From positions 2,232,001 through 2,296,000 of the forward strand of contig NZ_CP033906.1 in the NCBI RefSeq assembly GCF_003816055.1: a stretch of 64,000 nt of DNA, in the 5' to 3' direction. This document shows, one piece after another, positions 30,259 through 39,445 of this stretch. The stretch's first letter is position 1, and the number at the start of each line of letters is the position of its first letter. The DNA comes from Bacillus sp. FJAT-42376 (lineage in GTDB: Bacteria; Bacillota; Bacilli; Bacillales; Bacillaceae). The notes under the pieces were generated by a model. That model was not told where the DNA came from and made no database searches. It worked only from the letters and a program-made list of their open reading frames with translations. The position numbers and the translations under genes were made by a program.

Positions 30259-31602
30259 ATGAAGACAGCAAATGTAAGAGAACTGACAGTGGACGCCTTA
30301 TTGGCAATTGAAAAAAATCAGGCATACAGCAACCTGCTGCTTAATCAATTGATACAAAAAGGCAATCTGCCGCCAAAAGACGTTTCCTTATTTACGGAAC
30401 TTGTATACGGAACGCTTCAGAGAAAAATGACGCTGGATTACTATTTAGAGCCGTTTACGGCAAAAGCGAAAAAAATGGAATTATGGGTTAAAATCCTTTT
30501 AAGAATTTCTCTTTACCAAATGGAGTATCTTGACCGTATTCCGGAAAGAGCAATCTTCTTTGAAGCAGTGGAAATTTCCAAGAGAAAAGGCCATAAAGGA
30601 ATCGCGGGATTTGTTAACGGTGTACTAAGGTCGATTCAAAGAGAAGGCATCCCTTCACTGGACGAAATAAAAGATCCTGCGGAGCGTCTTGCCATTGAAA
30701 CGAGTCATCCCGTATGGCTCGTGAAAAAATGGGCGGAACAGTATGGGATCGATGATACGAGAAAAATATGTGAAATTCATCTGAAGCCGCCGGCGGCATC
30801 TGCCCGTGTAAACCGGATGCACATGACGGTTCAGGAAGCAGTTGAGAGCCTGAATGAAGAATCCATTGAAGCTGCAGAAGGCGTCCTGTCGGAGGATGCG
30901 GTGATTCTTCAAAAAGGAAGCGTCTCAAAAAGCAGCCTCTTTAAAACAGGGAAACTTTCCATCCAGGACGAGAGCTCCATGCTGACAGCAAGAGCTGTAA
31001 ATCCAGAGAGAAATGAAGTTGTCCTGGATGCCTGTGCAGCTCCCGGCGGAAAATCCATGCATATGGCAGAACTGATGGAGGGAACAGGCGAGGTTGTTTC
31101 TCTTGATCTCCACAAGCATAAGGTGAAATTAATTGAGGAGCAGGCGGGACGGATCGGTCTTGCCAACATTTCCGCACAAGTCATGGATGCAAGAAAGGCT
31201 CCGGAGCTATTGGACGGCCGGGAATTTGATCGAATCCTTGTGGATGCTCCTTGCTCCGGCTTCGGCGTGATCCGCAGGAAACCTGATATAAAATATGCAA
31301 AAAATGCCGAAGATGTAAATAAACTTTCCGCTATCCAAAGGGAACTTCTGGATTCGGTTTCGCGTTTGCTTAAAAAAGGTGGTACACTTGTCTATAGTAC
31401 TTGTACGATTGACAAGGAAGAAAACGAAGAAGTTGTTGCAGATTTTCTTGAGTCCCATCCTGAATTTGAAGAGGACCATTCCTTAAAACAGTTCCTTCCA
31501 GAGAAGGTTCACCCATATATCAGCGGCGGAAAACTTCAGATTCTCCCGCATTATTTTGAGACAGACGGATTTTTCATCACAAGATTAAAAAAGAAGGTGT
31601 AA
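30259..31602 (+). CDS. rsmB: 16S rRNA m5C967 methyltransferase
   Basis: The 447-aa protein has an N-terminal NusB-like RNA-binding domain (residues 1-150 or so) and a C-terminal SAM methyltransferase domain. The SAM loop reads DACAAPGGKS. The two cysteines of RNA m5C enzymes are in DAPCSGFG and YSTCTI. It starts directly after the fmt stop. It was earlier called Sun or YloM. Confidence 0.95.
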   Translation: MKTANVRELTVDALLAIEKNQAYSNLLLNQLIQKGNLPPKDVSLFTELVYGTLQRKMTLDYYLEPFTAKAKKMELWVKILLRISLYQMEYLDRIPERAIFFEAVEISKRKGHKGIAGFVNGVLRSIQREGIPSLDEIKDPAERLAIETSHPVWLVKKWAEQYGIDDTRKICEIHLKPPAASARVNRMHMTVQEAVESLNEESIEAAEGVLSEDAVILQKGSVSKSSLFKTGKLSIQDESSMLTARAVNPERNEVVLDACAAPGGKSMHMAELMEGTGEVVSLDLHKHKVKLIEEQAGRIGLANISAQVMDARKAPELLDGREFDRILVDAPCSGFGVIRRKPDIKYAKNAEDVNKLSAIQRELLDSVSRLLKKGGTLVYSTCTIDKEENEEVVADFLESHPEFEEDHSLKQFLPEKVHPYISGGKLQILPHYFETDGFFITRLKKKV

Positions 31603-31605
31603 TCA

Positions 31606-32697
31606 TTGAATAAAACAGCAGCAGTACAAGGCAAAAAGGCTCTTACAGCTTCCAAGCCATCCATTTACTCCCTTGAACTACACGAATTTAAGACATGGTT
31701 AGAGGAGAACGGCGAAAAAGCATTCCGTGCACAGCAAATCTTCGATTGGCTTTATATAAAACGGGTGACATCGTTTGAAGAAATGTCTAATTTATCCAAA
31801 GAGCTCCGCCAGAAGCTTGAAGGAACCTTTACTCTAACCACTTTAAAAACACTGATCCAGCAAACGTCAGGCGACGGAACGATGAAATTCCTTTTTGAAC
31901 TTCATGACGGATCTTCTATTGAAACGGTTCTGATGAAGCATGAATACGGAAATTCCATCTGTGTAACGACACAGGTCGGCTGCCGGATCGGCTGCACATT
32001 TTGCGCGTCTACACTCGGCGGGCTAAAAAGAAACCTGGAAGCAGGAGAAATCGTTGCCCAAGTCGTAAAAGTACAGAAGGCTCTGGACGAACTTGGCGAA
32101 CGTGTAAGCTCTGTGGTCATTATGGGAATCGGTGAGCCGTTCGACAATTATGATGCGATGATGTCTTTCCTTAAAATCATCAATCACGATAAGGGTCTGA
32201 ATATTGGTGCCCGCCACATCACGGTTTCAACAAGCGGCATCATCCCGAAAATCTACAAATTTGCGGATGAACAGATGCAAATTAACTTTGCCATCTCCCT
32301 GCATGCTCCGAATAATGAAATCAGAAGCCGCCTGATGCCGATCAATAAAGCATACAAGCTTCCTGATTTAATGGAATCAGTCCGCTACTATGTCAATAAA
32401 ACAGGCCGCCGCATTTCATTTGAATACGGTTTGTTCGGCGGAGTAAATGACCAGGTGGAACACGCAGAAGAACTTGCAGATTTAATTAAAGGCGTTAAGT
32501 GCCATGTGAACTTGATTCCGGTAAATTATGTTCCGGAGCGGGATTATGTGCGCACACCGAAAGACCAGATTTTTGCGTTTGAAAAAGCTTTGAAAGACCG
32601 TGGAGTAAACGTAACAATCCGACGCGAGCAAGGTTCAGATATCGATGCGGCGTGCGGTCAGCTAAGGGCTAAGGAGCGCAAACAAGAGACGAGGTGA
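31606..32697 (+). CDS. rlmN: Dual-specificity 23S rRNA / tRNA adenine C2-methyltransferase
   Basis: The 363-aa radical SAM enzyme methylates A2503 of 23S rRNA and A37 of some tRNAs. The [4Fe-4S]-binding CxxxCxxC is in [12 protein letters not shown] second conserved cysteine region lies at the C-terminus ([10 protein letters not shown]). It starts with TTG three nt after rsmB, preceded by GAAGGTG. Length is normal for Bacillus RlmN (YloN). Confidence 0.95.
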   Translation: MNKTAAVQGKKALTASKPSIYSLELHEFKTWLEENGEKAFRAQQIFDWLYIKRVTSFEEMSNLSKELRQKLEGTFTLTTLKTLIQQTSGDGTMKFLFELHDGSSIETVLMKHEYGNSICVTTQVGCRIGCTFCASTLGGLKRNLEAGEIVAQVVKVQKALDELGERVSSVVIMGIGEPFDNYDAMMSFLKIINHDKGLNIGARHITVSTSGIIPKIYKFADEQMQINFAISLHAPNNEIRSRLMPINKAYKLPDLMESVRYYVNKTGRRISFEYGLFGGVNDQVEHAEELADLIKGVKCHVNLIPVNYVPERDYVRTPKDQIFAFEKALKDRGVNVTIRREQGSDIDAACGQLRAKERKQETR

Positions 32698-32703
32698 CCT
32701 TAT

Positions 32704-33465
32704 TTGGAAACTGCTTTTCGATCGGACATTGGAAAGGTCCGGTCTCATAATGAGGATTGTACGGGCGTTTTTTTTAACAGGGAACAAACGGCATTTGCTG
32801 TTGTAGCAGACGGAATGGGAGGCCATCTGGCGGGCGATGTAGCGAGCTCGATGGCCGTTTCCGCCTTCCGTAAATTGTGGGAAGATTCTGAAGGGATTAC
32901 CACGCCTGAAATCGCAGAGAAGTGGCTGAAAAGCAAAATAGAAGAGGTCAACCTGCTTTTATTTGACCATGCCAGGAAAAATCCGGAGTGCAGCGGCATG
33001 GGGACGACATTTGTCGGAGCAATCTGCACCCGTACATTTGCGACTGTCGGCCATATTGGAGACAGCCGCTGCTATTTGCTGAATGCAAATGGCTTTAACC
33101 AGATTACAGAAGATCATTCTCTAGTTAATGAACTTGTCCGTTCGGGAGAAATTACAAAAGAAGATGCCGAGCATCATCCCCGTAAAAATGTCCTGATGAG
33201 AGCAATGGGGACAGAACTGTCCGTTCAGGTAGAAATGAAGTCGTTTTGCACGGATGAAGGGGATGCCCTTCTATTATGCTCTGATGGTTTATCCAATAAA
33301 GTAAGCGAAGAGGAAATGCAGTACATTCTCTCAGCAGACTTCTCTCTTCAGCAGTCTGCTGAAAAATTAATTGAGCTTGCGAACTTAAATGGCGGAGAAG
33401 ATAATATCTCGGTTGCCATGGTCCTTATGCCTTCCGGGGATGGGGAAGGTGATGGCAGTTGCTAA
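32704..33465 (+). CDS. prpC: PP2C-type protein phosphatase
   Basis: The 253-aa metal-dependent Ser/Thr phosphatase reverses PrkC phosphorylation. It shows the PP2C motifs RSHNED, VADGMGGH, GDSRCY and LCSDGLSN with the metal-binding aspartates, and a final GGEDNISV. The start is TTG after GAGGTG. It overlaps prkC by 7 nt, so the phosphatase and its kinase are translated in a coupled way. Confidence 0.95.
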   Translation: METAFRSDIGKVRSHNEDCTGVFFNREQTAFAVVADGMGGHLAGDVASSMAVSAFRKLWEDSEGITTPEIAEKWLKSKIEEVNLLLFDHARKNPECSGMGTTFVGAICTRTFATVGHIGDSRCYLLNANGFNQITEDHSLVNELVRSGEITKEDAEHHPRKNVLMRAMGTELSVQVEMKSFCTDEGDALLLCSDGLSNKVSEEEMQYILSADFSLQQSAEKLIELANLNGGEDNISVAMVLMPSGDGEGDGSC

Positions 33466-35417
33466 TCGGAAAGCGAATCAGCGGCCGCTACCGCATCTTA
33501 GAAGTGATTGGCGGAGGCGGGATGGCAAACGTCTACCTTGCTCAGGACGTCATTCTTGAGAGAAAAGTAGCCGTTAAAGTACTGAGATTTGATTTTGCCA
33601 ATGATGAAGACTTCATTCGGAGATTCCGGAGAGAGGCACAGTCAACGACGAGCCTCGATCATCCGAACATTGTCAGCATCTTTGATGTAGGAGAAGAAAA
33701 TGGAATCTATTATATCGTCATGGAATATGTGGCGGGTACGACACTAAAGCAGTACATACAAAATCACGCGCCTCTCCATCCGGCAGAGGCACTTGATATC
33801 ATGGTCCAGATTGTATCAGCCATTGCCCATGCCCATGAAAATTTAATTGTGCACCGGGATATTAAGCCGCATAATATTCTGCTTGACCATGATGGAAGGG
33901 TGAAAGTAACGGATTTCGGAATTGCGATGGCGCTAAGTTCGGCGACGATTACCCATACGAATTCCGTTCTCGGTTCTGTTCACTATCTGTCCCCTGAGCA
34001 GGCACGCGGAGGGCTGGCGACAAAAAAATCAGATTTATACTCACTGGGCATCGTTCTCTATGAAATGCTGACCGGGAGAGTGCCATACGACGGGGAATCA
34101 GCTGTTTCCATCGCGTTAAAGCATTTGCAGTCTGAAACCCCTCAGCCTGAACGCTGGAATCCATCTATCCCGCAAAGTATGAGCAACATCATCATTAAAG
34201 CGATGGCAAAGGATCCCTTTCACCGCTATAATTCTGCAGAAGAAATGGAAGAAGACTTGAAGACAGCGCTGAATGCAGACAGGCTCTATGAAAAAAAATA
34301 TGAAATTCCCGCCGATGATGAAGCGACGAAGGCCATTCCGGTCATTACCGACGGCTATTTAAAGGGAGACAAGGACGCCACTCATCCATATTCGGCACCT
34401 GCACAAGCAGCCAATGAACTCCCAAAAGCGGATGATCCTAAAAAGAAAAAGAAGAAAAAAAGCAAATTTGCTGTATTTATTATCACTTTATTTATTATTC
34501 TTCTTGCAGCCGGTGTCAGTGCTGTCACTATTTTGCCGTCCCTTTTTCTTCCGGATGATGTTTCTGTGCCGGATGTATCCGGGGAAGAATACGGTGATGC
34601 GGTGAATAAGCTGAGCGATGCGGGTTTCAAGGTTACAGAACGGTCGATGACAAGTGATGAAGTACCCGAAAACTATGTTGTCAAAACGGATCCCGAAAAA
34701 GGAAACATGGCGAAGAAAGGTTCGCTCGTAACCATCTATCAAAGCACCGGAAAAAAAACAGCGGAACTTGAAGAGGTGCTTGGCCGTGATATTCAGACCG
34801 CAAAGGAATTGCTGGAGCGCAAAGGGTACAAAAATGTGACGATCGAGGAAATCAATGATGAGGAAGAAGCAGGGCTTGTGATTGATCAGGAGCCTTCAGC
34901 CGGAACAGAAGTCATCCCGTCAGAAGATGAGGTCACACTGACTGTATCAAAGGGTCCTGAAGAATTGACAATGGAAGATTTAAATGGTTTCACAAGAGAT
35001 TATGTGAAACTTTATGCAAAGCAAAACGGGATCATTCTGAGTGAAAAGGAAGAGTATTCGGATACCGTTCCTGAAGGCAAAATTATTTCGCAGAATCCCG
35101 GGGCTGGAGAAAAATTAAAGCCGGGAGACACGCTTGAGGCTGTCTTCTCCCTAGGAAAAGAACAGCAGGAAATAGCCACTGTATCCAAAGAAATTGATAT
35201 CCCATACGAGCCTTCCGTTCCTGATGAAGAACAGGAAGTCCAAATTTTAATCAATGATGCAGAACGGTCTTTCTCCGCTCCATTTGAAACGTTTAAAATG
35301 AAAGGTCCGGAAAAGCGTACCATTGAGTTTAAAATAGCGCCCGGCCAAAACGCCTACTATCAAGTTACGGTAAACAGCCGGATTGTAAAGAGTGAAACGG
35401 TGCCTTATCCAGAATAA
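33459..35417 (+). CDS. prkC: Membrane Ser/Thr protein kinase with PASTA domains
   Basis: The 652-aa receptor kinase senses peptidoglycan fragments and, in spores, triggers germination. The kinase domain (about residues 10-270) has the ATP lysine K40, HRDIKPHN and DFG. A Lys-rich juxtamembrane stretch precedes one membrane helix (about 340-358). Three PASTA domains follow (about 363-430, 431-500, 501-567), then a C-terminal Ig-like part. It starts with TTG at 33459, with GGAAGGTG 7 nt upstream inside prpC. Confidence 0.95.
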   Translation: MLIGKRISGRYRILEVIGGGGMANVYLAQDVILERKVAVKVLRFDFANDEDFIRRFRREAQSTTSLDHPNIVSIFDVGEENGIYYIVMEYVAGTTLKQYIQNHAPLHPAEALDIMVQIVSAIAHAHENLIVHRDIKPHNILLDHDGRVKVTDFGIAMALSSATITHTNSVLGSVHYLSPEQARGGLATKKSDLYSLGIVLYEMLTGRVPYDGESAVSIALKHLQSETPQPERWNPSIPQSMSNIIIKAMAKDPFHRYNSAEEMEEDLKTALNADRLYEKKYEIPADDEATKAIPVITDGYLKGDKDATHPYSAPAQAANELPKADDPKKKKKKKSKFAVFIITLFIILLAAGVSAVTILPSLFLPDDVSVPDVSGEEYGDAVNKLSDAGFKVTERSMTSDEVPENYVVKTDPEKGNMAKKGSLVTIYQSTGKKTAELEEVLGRDIQTAKELLERKGYKNVTIEEINDEEEAGLVIDQEPSAGTEVIPSEDEVTLTVSKGPEELTMEDLNGFTRDYVKLYAKQNGIILSEKEEYSDTVPEGKIISQNPGAGEKLKPGDTLEAVFSLGKEQQEIATVSKEIDIPYEPSVPDEEQEVQILINDAERSFSAPFETFKMKGPEKRTIEFKIAPGQNAYYQVTVNSRIVKSETVPYPE

Positions 35418-35429
35418 AGGAGGGAATGT

Positions 35430-36314
35430 ATGCCGGAAGGAAAGATTGTGAAAGCTTTAGCCGGTTTTTATTATGTATTGGACGGTGAACGTTTCGTCCA
35501 ATGCAGAGGAAGAGGCCTATTCAGAAAAAATAAAGTGACACCGCTTGTCGGCGATGAAGTCGTTTATCAGGCGGATAACGATTTAGAGGGAACCATTGTT
35601 GAGGTATTGCCGAGAAAAAACGAGCTGATCAGGCCGCCCATATCAAATGTGGATCAGGCCATTCTTGTTTTTTCTGCCATTGAGCCTGTTTTCAGCACGC
35701 TCCTTCTCGATCGGTTCTTAGTCTTAGTTGAAGCCAATTCCATTGAACCGGTCATTTGCATAAGCAAGACAGATTTAATTGAAAGTCCGGAACTGAAAGA
35801 AGAAATACTCTCTTATGCTGCCGATTACAAAGAGGCGGGATATCAGGTGTTTCAAACGTCTACAGAAAATATGGATGGGATCTCCTCATTAGGTCCGCTG
35901 TTTGAGGATAAAATATCGGTATTTGCCGGACAGTCAGGAGTAGGGAAGTCTTCTCTGCTGAATGCCATTAAACCAGACCTCGCTTTAAAAACGGACGGTA
36001 TTTCAAGCCACCTTGGGCGGGGAAAGCATACGACAAGACACGTTGAACTCATTGCGATTGATAATGGTCTTGTTGCCGATACCCCGGGCTTCAGTTCGCT
36101 CGATTTTACGGATATAGAGGCACAGGATCTGAGCCAATGCTTCCCTGAAATGAGGGAGAGAGCACAGGACTGTAAGTTCAGAGGCTGCACGCATGTATCC
36201 GAGCCGAAATGCGCAGTTAAGGATGCAGTTGAGAGCGGGACGATCAAGGCGTACCGCTATGAGCACTATTTAAGCTTTTTGGATGAAATTAAAGATAGAA
36301 AGCCGAGGTACTAG
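35430..36314 (+). CDS. rsgA: Ribosome small-subunit-dependent GTPase A
   Basis: The 294-aa circularly permuted GTPase helps late 30S maturation. An N-terminal OB-fold is followed by G4 (SKTD), then G1 GQSGVGKSSL and G3 DTPGFSS, the permuted order typical of the family. A C-terminal zinc knuckle (CKFRGCTHVSEPKC) completes it. In Bacillus it is also called CpgA/YloQ and is a PrkC substrate, which fits its place next to prkC. Confidence 0.95.
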   Translation: MPEGKIVKALAGFYYVLDGERFVQCRGRGLFRKNKVTPLVGDEVVYQADNDLEGTIVEVLPRKNELIRPPISNVDQAILVFSAIEPVFSTLLLDRFLVLVEANSIEPVICISKTDLIESPELKEEILSYAADYKEAGYQVFQTSTENMDGISSLGPLFEDKISVFAGQSGVGKSSLLNAIKPDLALKTDGISSHLGRGKHTTRHVELIAIDNGLVADTPGFSSLDFTDIEAQDLSQCFPEMRERAQDCKFRGCTHVSEPKCAVKDAVESGTIKAYRYEHYLSFLDEIKDRKPRY

Positions 36315-36315
36315 T

Positions 36316-36966
36316 ATGGTTACCATTGCTCCATCTATATTATCTGCGGATTTTTCAAGACTTAAAGAAGAGATCGAAGATGTAGAGCGGGCAGGTGCGG
36401 ATTGGATTCATATAGATGTAATGGATGGCCATTTCGTCCCGAATATTACAATCGGTCCTCTTATCGTTAAGGCCGTTCGCCCTGTCACGAAGCTTCCGCT
36501 GGATGTTCATTTAATGATTGATAACCCTGATACCTATATTGATGAATTTGCAGAGGCCGGGGCAGATCTTATTTCTGTGCATGCTGAAGCATGTACCCAT
36601 CTGCACAGGACGATTCAGCACATTAAATCAAAGGGTGTGAAAGCCGGAGCAGTTTTGAATCCTCATACTCCGCTGAGCGTCCTTGACTATGTATTGCCGC
36701 ATTTAGACTATGTTCTTTTAATGACGGTTAATCCAGGGTTTGGCGGACAGTCTTTCATCCCTGAGATGCTGGGTAAAATAAGTGAATTATCGGCTAAAAT
36801 TAAAGAAGCCGGCCTTTCTACCCTTATTCAGATAGATGGAGGCGTAAGTGAAAAAAACGCAGCTGAGTGTGTTCATGCCGGTGCTCAAGTATTAGTTGCA
36901 GGTTCAGCGATTTACGGTAAACCTGACCGGGAGAAGGCCATCAAAGAGATCAGAGACGCTGTTTAA
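36316..36966 (+). CDS. rpe: Ribulose-phosphate 3-epimerase
   Basis: This 216-aa TIM-barrel enzyme interconverts ribulose- and xylulose-5-phosphate in the pentose phosphate path. The motifs APSILSADFSRL, HIDVMDGHFVPN and MTVNPGFGGQ are diagnostic. The ATG at 36316 follows the rsgA stop by one base and has GAGG upstream; an in-frame codon at 36283 would start inside rsgA. A strong terminator follows. Confidence 0.95.
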   Translation: MVTIAPSILSADFSRLKEEIEDVERAGADWIHIDVMDGHFVPNITIGPLIVKAVRPVTKLPLDVHLMIDNPDTYIDEFAEAGADLISVHAEACTHLHRTIQHIKSKGVKAGAVLNPHTPLSVLDYVLPHLDYVLLMTVNPGFGGQSFIPEMLGKISELSAKIKEAGLSTLIQIDGGVSEKNAAECVHAGAQVLVAGSAIYGKPDREKAIKEIRDAV

Positions 36967-36989
36967 ATGAAGCTGTCTTCAAGTGAACC

Positions 36990-37036
36990 AAACCCCCTGA
37001 GCGCTCATGTATGAGCATCCAGGGGGTTTGTTTTTA
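36990..37036 (+). terminator. Strong terminator after rpe
   Basis: AAACCCCCTG (36990-36999) pairs with CAGGGGGTTT (37020-37029), and GCTCAT/ATGAGC forms an inner stem. TGTTTTT follows. It ends the long coaBC-rpe transcript. Confidence 0.92.
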
Positions 37037-37232
37037 CTATTCTCAGTATAGGCTAATGGAGGCGGGATGTGGCTGTCTTTTGCTGAGAGGAGCGGACAGG
37101 CATGCCCCTGCAGGCGTATTTGCGGGGGAGACTCAAGGATTCAGCCAACCCGGCTGGAGCCAAAAATCAAACAGAAGGCAAAAGGGCGGTTAGCGTGGAT
37201 CCGGACTTACCGGAGCGGCCTTTTTCAAAACA
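37037..37232. other. Intergenic stretch between rpe terminator and repeat R2
   Basis: No gene is convincing here. A 57-codon frame from 37064 has a GGAGG before it, but its composition is unlike a protein and I recognise nothing in it. Weak GC-rich hairpins are present, for example CCCC-T-GC (near 37106) with GCGGGG. Confidence 0.4.
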
Positions 37233-37390
37233 TCTGTTAAACCAGGCAGTTGATTCCCGTTCAAGACGCGCTCGCTTATCCTAGGGCGTGGGGTGAGAAT
37301 CCTCTTCGCTTGGCTCCTGCGGAGTCTCACGTTTTCCACTCCAATCAACGGTTGTTCCAAATCATTATCAGGCTTCAGGCTTAAATAGAG
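37233..37390. repeat. Dispersed palindromic intergenic element, copy R2
   Basis: This stretch shares with R1 and R3 the ordered blocks TGTTAAAC, GGC.GTTGATT, CTCGCTTATCCT.GGGCG, GGAGTCTCACG and CTCCAATCAAC. The TTGATT near 37250 and AATCAA near 37343 form the arms of a stem. It sits between rpe and thiN. Confidence 0.75.
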
Positions 37391-37457
37391 GGTTTTAAAC
37401 AATCTTTTATACAATTTTTTAAATAATATTATTATGTAAACAAAAGGGGAGAATGAG

Positions 37458-38111
37458 TTGGAGAAAATATACATTGTAGCTGGAGGTCCGGAACGGCTTC
37501 TTCCAGATTTGCAGGAAGCGAATAACGAAGAGATTACATGGGTCGGGGTGGATAGAGGCGTCATCTATTTGGCAGAGAGACATTTGCCGATGGCTGAAGC
37601 GATTGGCGATTTTGATTCGATTACGGCAATGGAAAGAGAGGAACTGCAGTCCAGACATAGAGGATTGAAAATCTTTCCTTCCGATAAAGACAAAACGGAT
37701 ACAGAGCTTGCGGTTGACTGGGCGATCAGCAGGAAGCCCGGCCTTATTCGGATTTACGGTGCAACCGGAGGCAGACTTGATCATTTTTTTGCCAACATCT
37801 ACTTGTTAATGAAGCAATTTGAAAGCTCGATCCCGATGGAGCTGGAAGATTCCTGCAATTTTATTAAGCTGCTGCCGCCGGGACAGCATGTGATAAAAGA
37901 AGATGATACTTATCCGTACATATCTTTTGTACCAGTTGCATCCAATGTGGAAGGACTGACTTTAGAAGGTTTTAAATATCCTCTTGAAAATCGGCATATT
38001 CCGTTTGGTTCCACACTATGTATTAGTAATGAATTGATTCATCACACTGGTACTGTTTCGTTTGCGGGCGGCATATTAATGATGATAAGAAGCCGTGATG
38101 AAACAAAATGA
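37458..38111 (+). CDS. thiN: Thiamine pyrophosphokinase
   Basis: The 217-aa enzyme converts thiamine and ATP to thiamine pyrophosphate. The motifs GVDRGVIYL, GDFDSI, DKDKTDTELA and GATGGRLDHFFAN are the family signatures. It starts with TTG at 37458 after AAGGGGAGA. The order rpe-thiN-spoVM-rpmB matches B. subtilis. It has lost contact with the upstream operon, because a strong terminator and repeat R2 lie between. Confidence 0.94.
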   Translation: MEKIYIVAGGPERLLPDLQEANNEEITWVGVDRGVIYLAERHLPMAEAIGDFDSITAMEREELQSRHRGLKIFPSDKDKTDTELAVDWAISRKPGLIRIYGATGGRLDHFFANIYLLMKQFESSIPMELEDSCNFIKLLPPGQHVIKEDDTYPYISFVPVASNVEGLTLEGFKYPLENRHIPFGSTLCISNELIHHTGTVSFAGGILMMIRSRDETK

Positions 38112-38188
38112 AGTGATGAATGCCAAAAATCAGGCCATCGTGTGAGGGGCCGTTTCAAAGATCATTGAAAGGGCTGAGGAGGGAAATT

Positions 38189-38272
38189 ATGAAGTTCTAT
38201 ACAATCAAACTGCCAAAGTTTCTTGGAGGAATTGTTCGGGCAATGCTTGGTTCTTTTAAAAAGGACTCATAA
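38189..38272 (+). CDS. spoVM: Stage V sporulation protein M
   Basis: A 27-aa frame, MKFYTIKLPKFLGGIVRAML plus GSFKKDS, is almost identical to SpoVM as I remember it from B. subtilis. This amphipathic helix recognises the curved outer forespore membrane and anchors SpoIVA to begin coat assembly. GAGGAGGG lies 6 nt before the ATG. The gene is far too short for normal ORF detection. It shows that the organism, or its recent ancestor, makes endospores. I could not identify a sigma-E promoter with confidence. Confidence 0.97.
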   Translation: MKFYTIKLPKFLGGIVRAMLGSFKKDS

Positions 38273-38310
38273 ACCTACAAGCGACTATGCTTGTTTTCAC
38301 TGAATGTGCA

Positions 38311-38345
38311 AAAGGATGCTCCTTGGAAAAAGGGCATCTTTTTCT
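38311..38345 (+). terminator. Terminator after spoVM
   Basis: GATGC and CCTT pair with AAGG and GCATC around a one-base bulge, followed by TTTTTC. It lies 40 nt after the spoVM stop. Confidence 0.75.
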
Positions 38346-38366
38346 TTCGGCATGAGATTTTATTTA

Positions 38367-38557
38367 AAAGCTCTGCTAAACTTGGCTGTTGATTTCCGCT
38401 GCAGGCACTCGCTTATCCTTGGGCGGGCGGTAAGCCTCCTCGCCGCTTTGCGCCTGCGGGGTCTCACCTGTCCCGCTGCTCTAAGCAGGAGTCTCGCGCC
38501 TTCCACTTCAATCAACTAGTTTTAAAAATCAACATTAGGCTTTAACAGAGCCTTTTT
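38367..38557. repeat. Dispersed palindromic intergenic element, copy R3
   Basis: The outer arms GCTCTGCTAAA (38370-38380) and TTTAACAGAGC (38541-38551) pair with one mismatch. Inside lie the family blocks GGCTGTTGATTTCCGC, CTCGCTTATCCTTGGGCGGGC, two GTCTC-type hairpin arms and CAATCAAC. It is the fullest copy of the family in the window, between spoVM and rpmB. Confidence 0.8.
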
Positions 38558-38656
38558 AAAAGAGGTTCTGCTCCCGGGGCAGGACCTTCAGCAATGGGGA
38601 AGAAGTCGTTTGTTCATCAGATATCAAACCAGGATATGTCTGACTTTAGAGCGGAA

Positions 38657-38706
38657 TAAAAACCAAAAAGAGGAAATGCAGGTGCAGCACCTGGCCATTT
38701 CCTCTT
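38657..38706 (-). terminator. Terminator of rpmB
   Basis: Read on the minus strand, AAGAGGAAATG and CATTTCCTCTT form an 11-bp stem with an inner CAGGTG/CACCTG stem. A T-rich tail (TTTTTGGTTTTT) follows. It ends the rpmB transcript 38 nt after its stop. Confidence 0.92.
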
Positions 38707-38743
38707 AGTCAGCCGTTAAACGGCTCTCTTATTGGCGTTCCGA

Positions 38744-38944
<201 letters not shown>

Positions 38945-39072
38945 TCACCTTGCAAAACCTCATTTTTAGCAAGCTATCGTTTCAGTTCTGTTCCTCTTTT
39001 TTAACAAAAGATTCCCGTCTTTGATGATTGCTTATACGGTTAAAAACGTCTCTATTCACGAGATACCTTAAT

Positions 39073-39102
39073 AATTTACCATAACCCCCTTTTAAATTGC
39101 AA
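39073..39102 (-). promoter_or_regulatory. Putative rpmB promoter
   Basis: On the minus strand TTGCAA (39102-39097), an 18-nt spacer and TAAATT (39078-39073) form a plausible sigma-A promoter, leaving a leader of about 130 nt before rpmB. The rest of the 38933-39445 gap holds the yloU promoter region and no convincing gene. Confidence 0.5.
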
Positions 39103-39256
39103 GGATTCTTTGTCAAGTTTTTTTCCTTTGCGGACTTTTTGGCAAGCGGTTATAAAAGATTGCATTAAGGGAAAAAGGTCTGGAGGCGGAGAATCATCAG
39201 GATGTGCAGAAGAACAAGGAAAGCTCTATGCTTCATCATGTATCAAGAAAAACCCC

Positions 39257-39288
39257 TTGACATACTATGCGGTATTATGCTGTATAAT
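39257..39288 (+). promoter_or_regulatory. Putative yloU promoter
   Basis: TTGACA at 39257-39262 and TATAAT at 39283-39288 are both perfect hexamers but lie 20 nt apart, longer than usual. The -10 box may work with a shifted -35 contact. It is 158 nt upstream of yloU. Confidence 0.45.
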
Positions 39289-39445
39289 AATAAGAGCTTT
39301 TATGAGTCCTGATTCAACCGCAGCTTTAAAATTGACGCAGCCTATAGTAAAATAGGTTTATATGCGTATGGCCATCCAGGCGATGATCATAACATCAAAT
39401 ACTTGAATGATTATGTATGAACCGAAAAACAAGGGAGGAAATAGC

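Noticed and set aside
37064..37237. 57-codon frame with GGAGG before its ATG after the rpe terminator
   Set aside because: Composition is rich in Arg, Gly and Cys without any recognisable pattern, and it runs into repeat R2. Nothing supports translation.
38304..38519. 71-codon frame across the spoVM terminator and repeat R3
   Set aside because: It starts in a terminator and its codons track the repeat blocks, so it is a chance frame.
39203..39313. 36-codon frame upstream of yloU
   Set aside because: It overlaps the perfect TTGACA and TATAAT boxes of the yloU promoter region and has no good ribosome binding site at the right distance.
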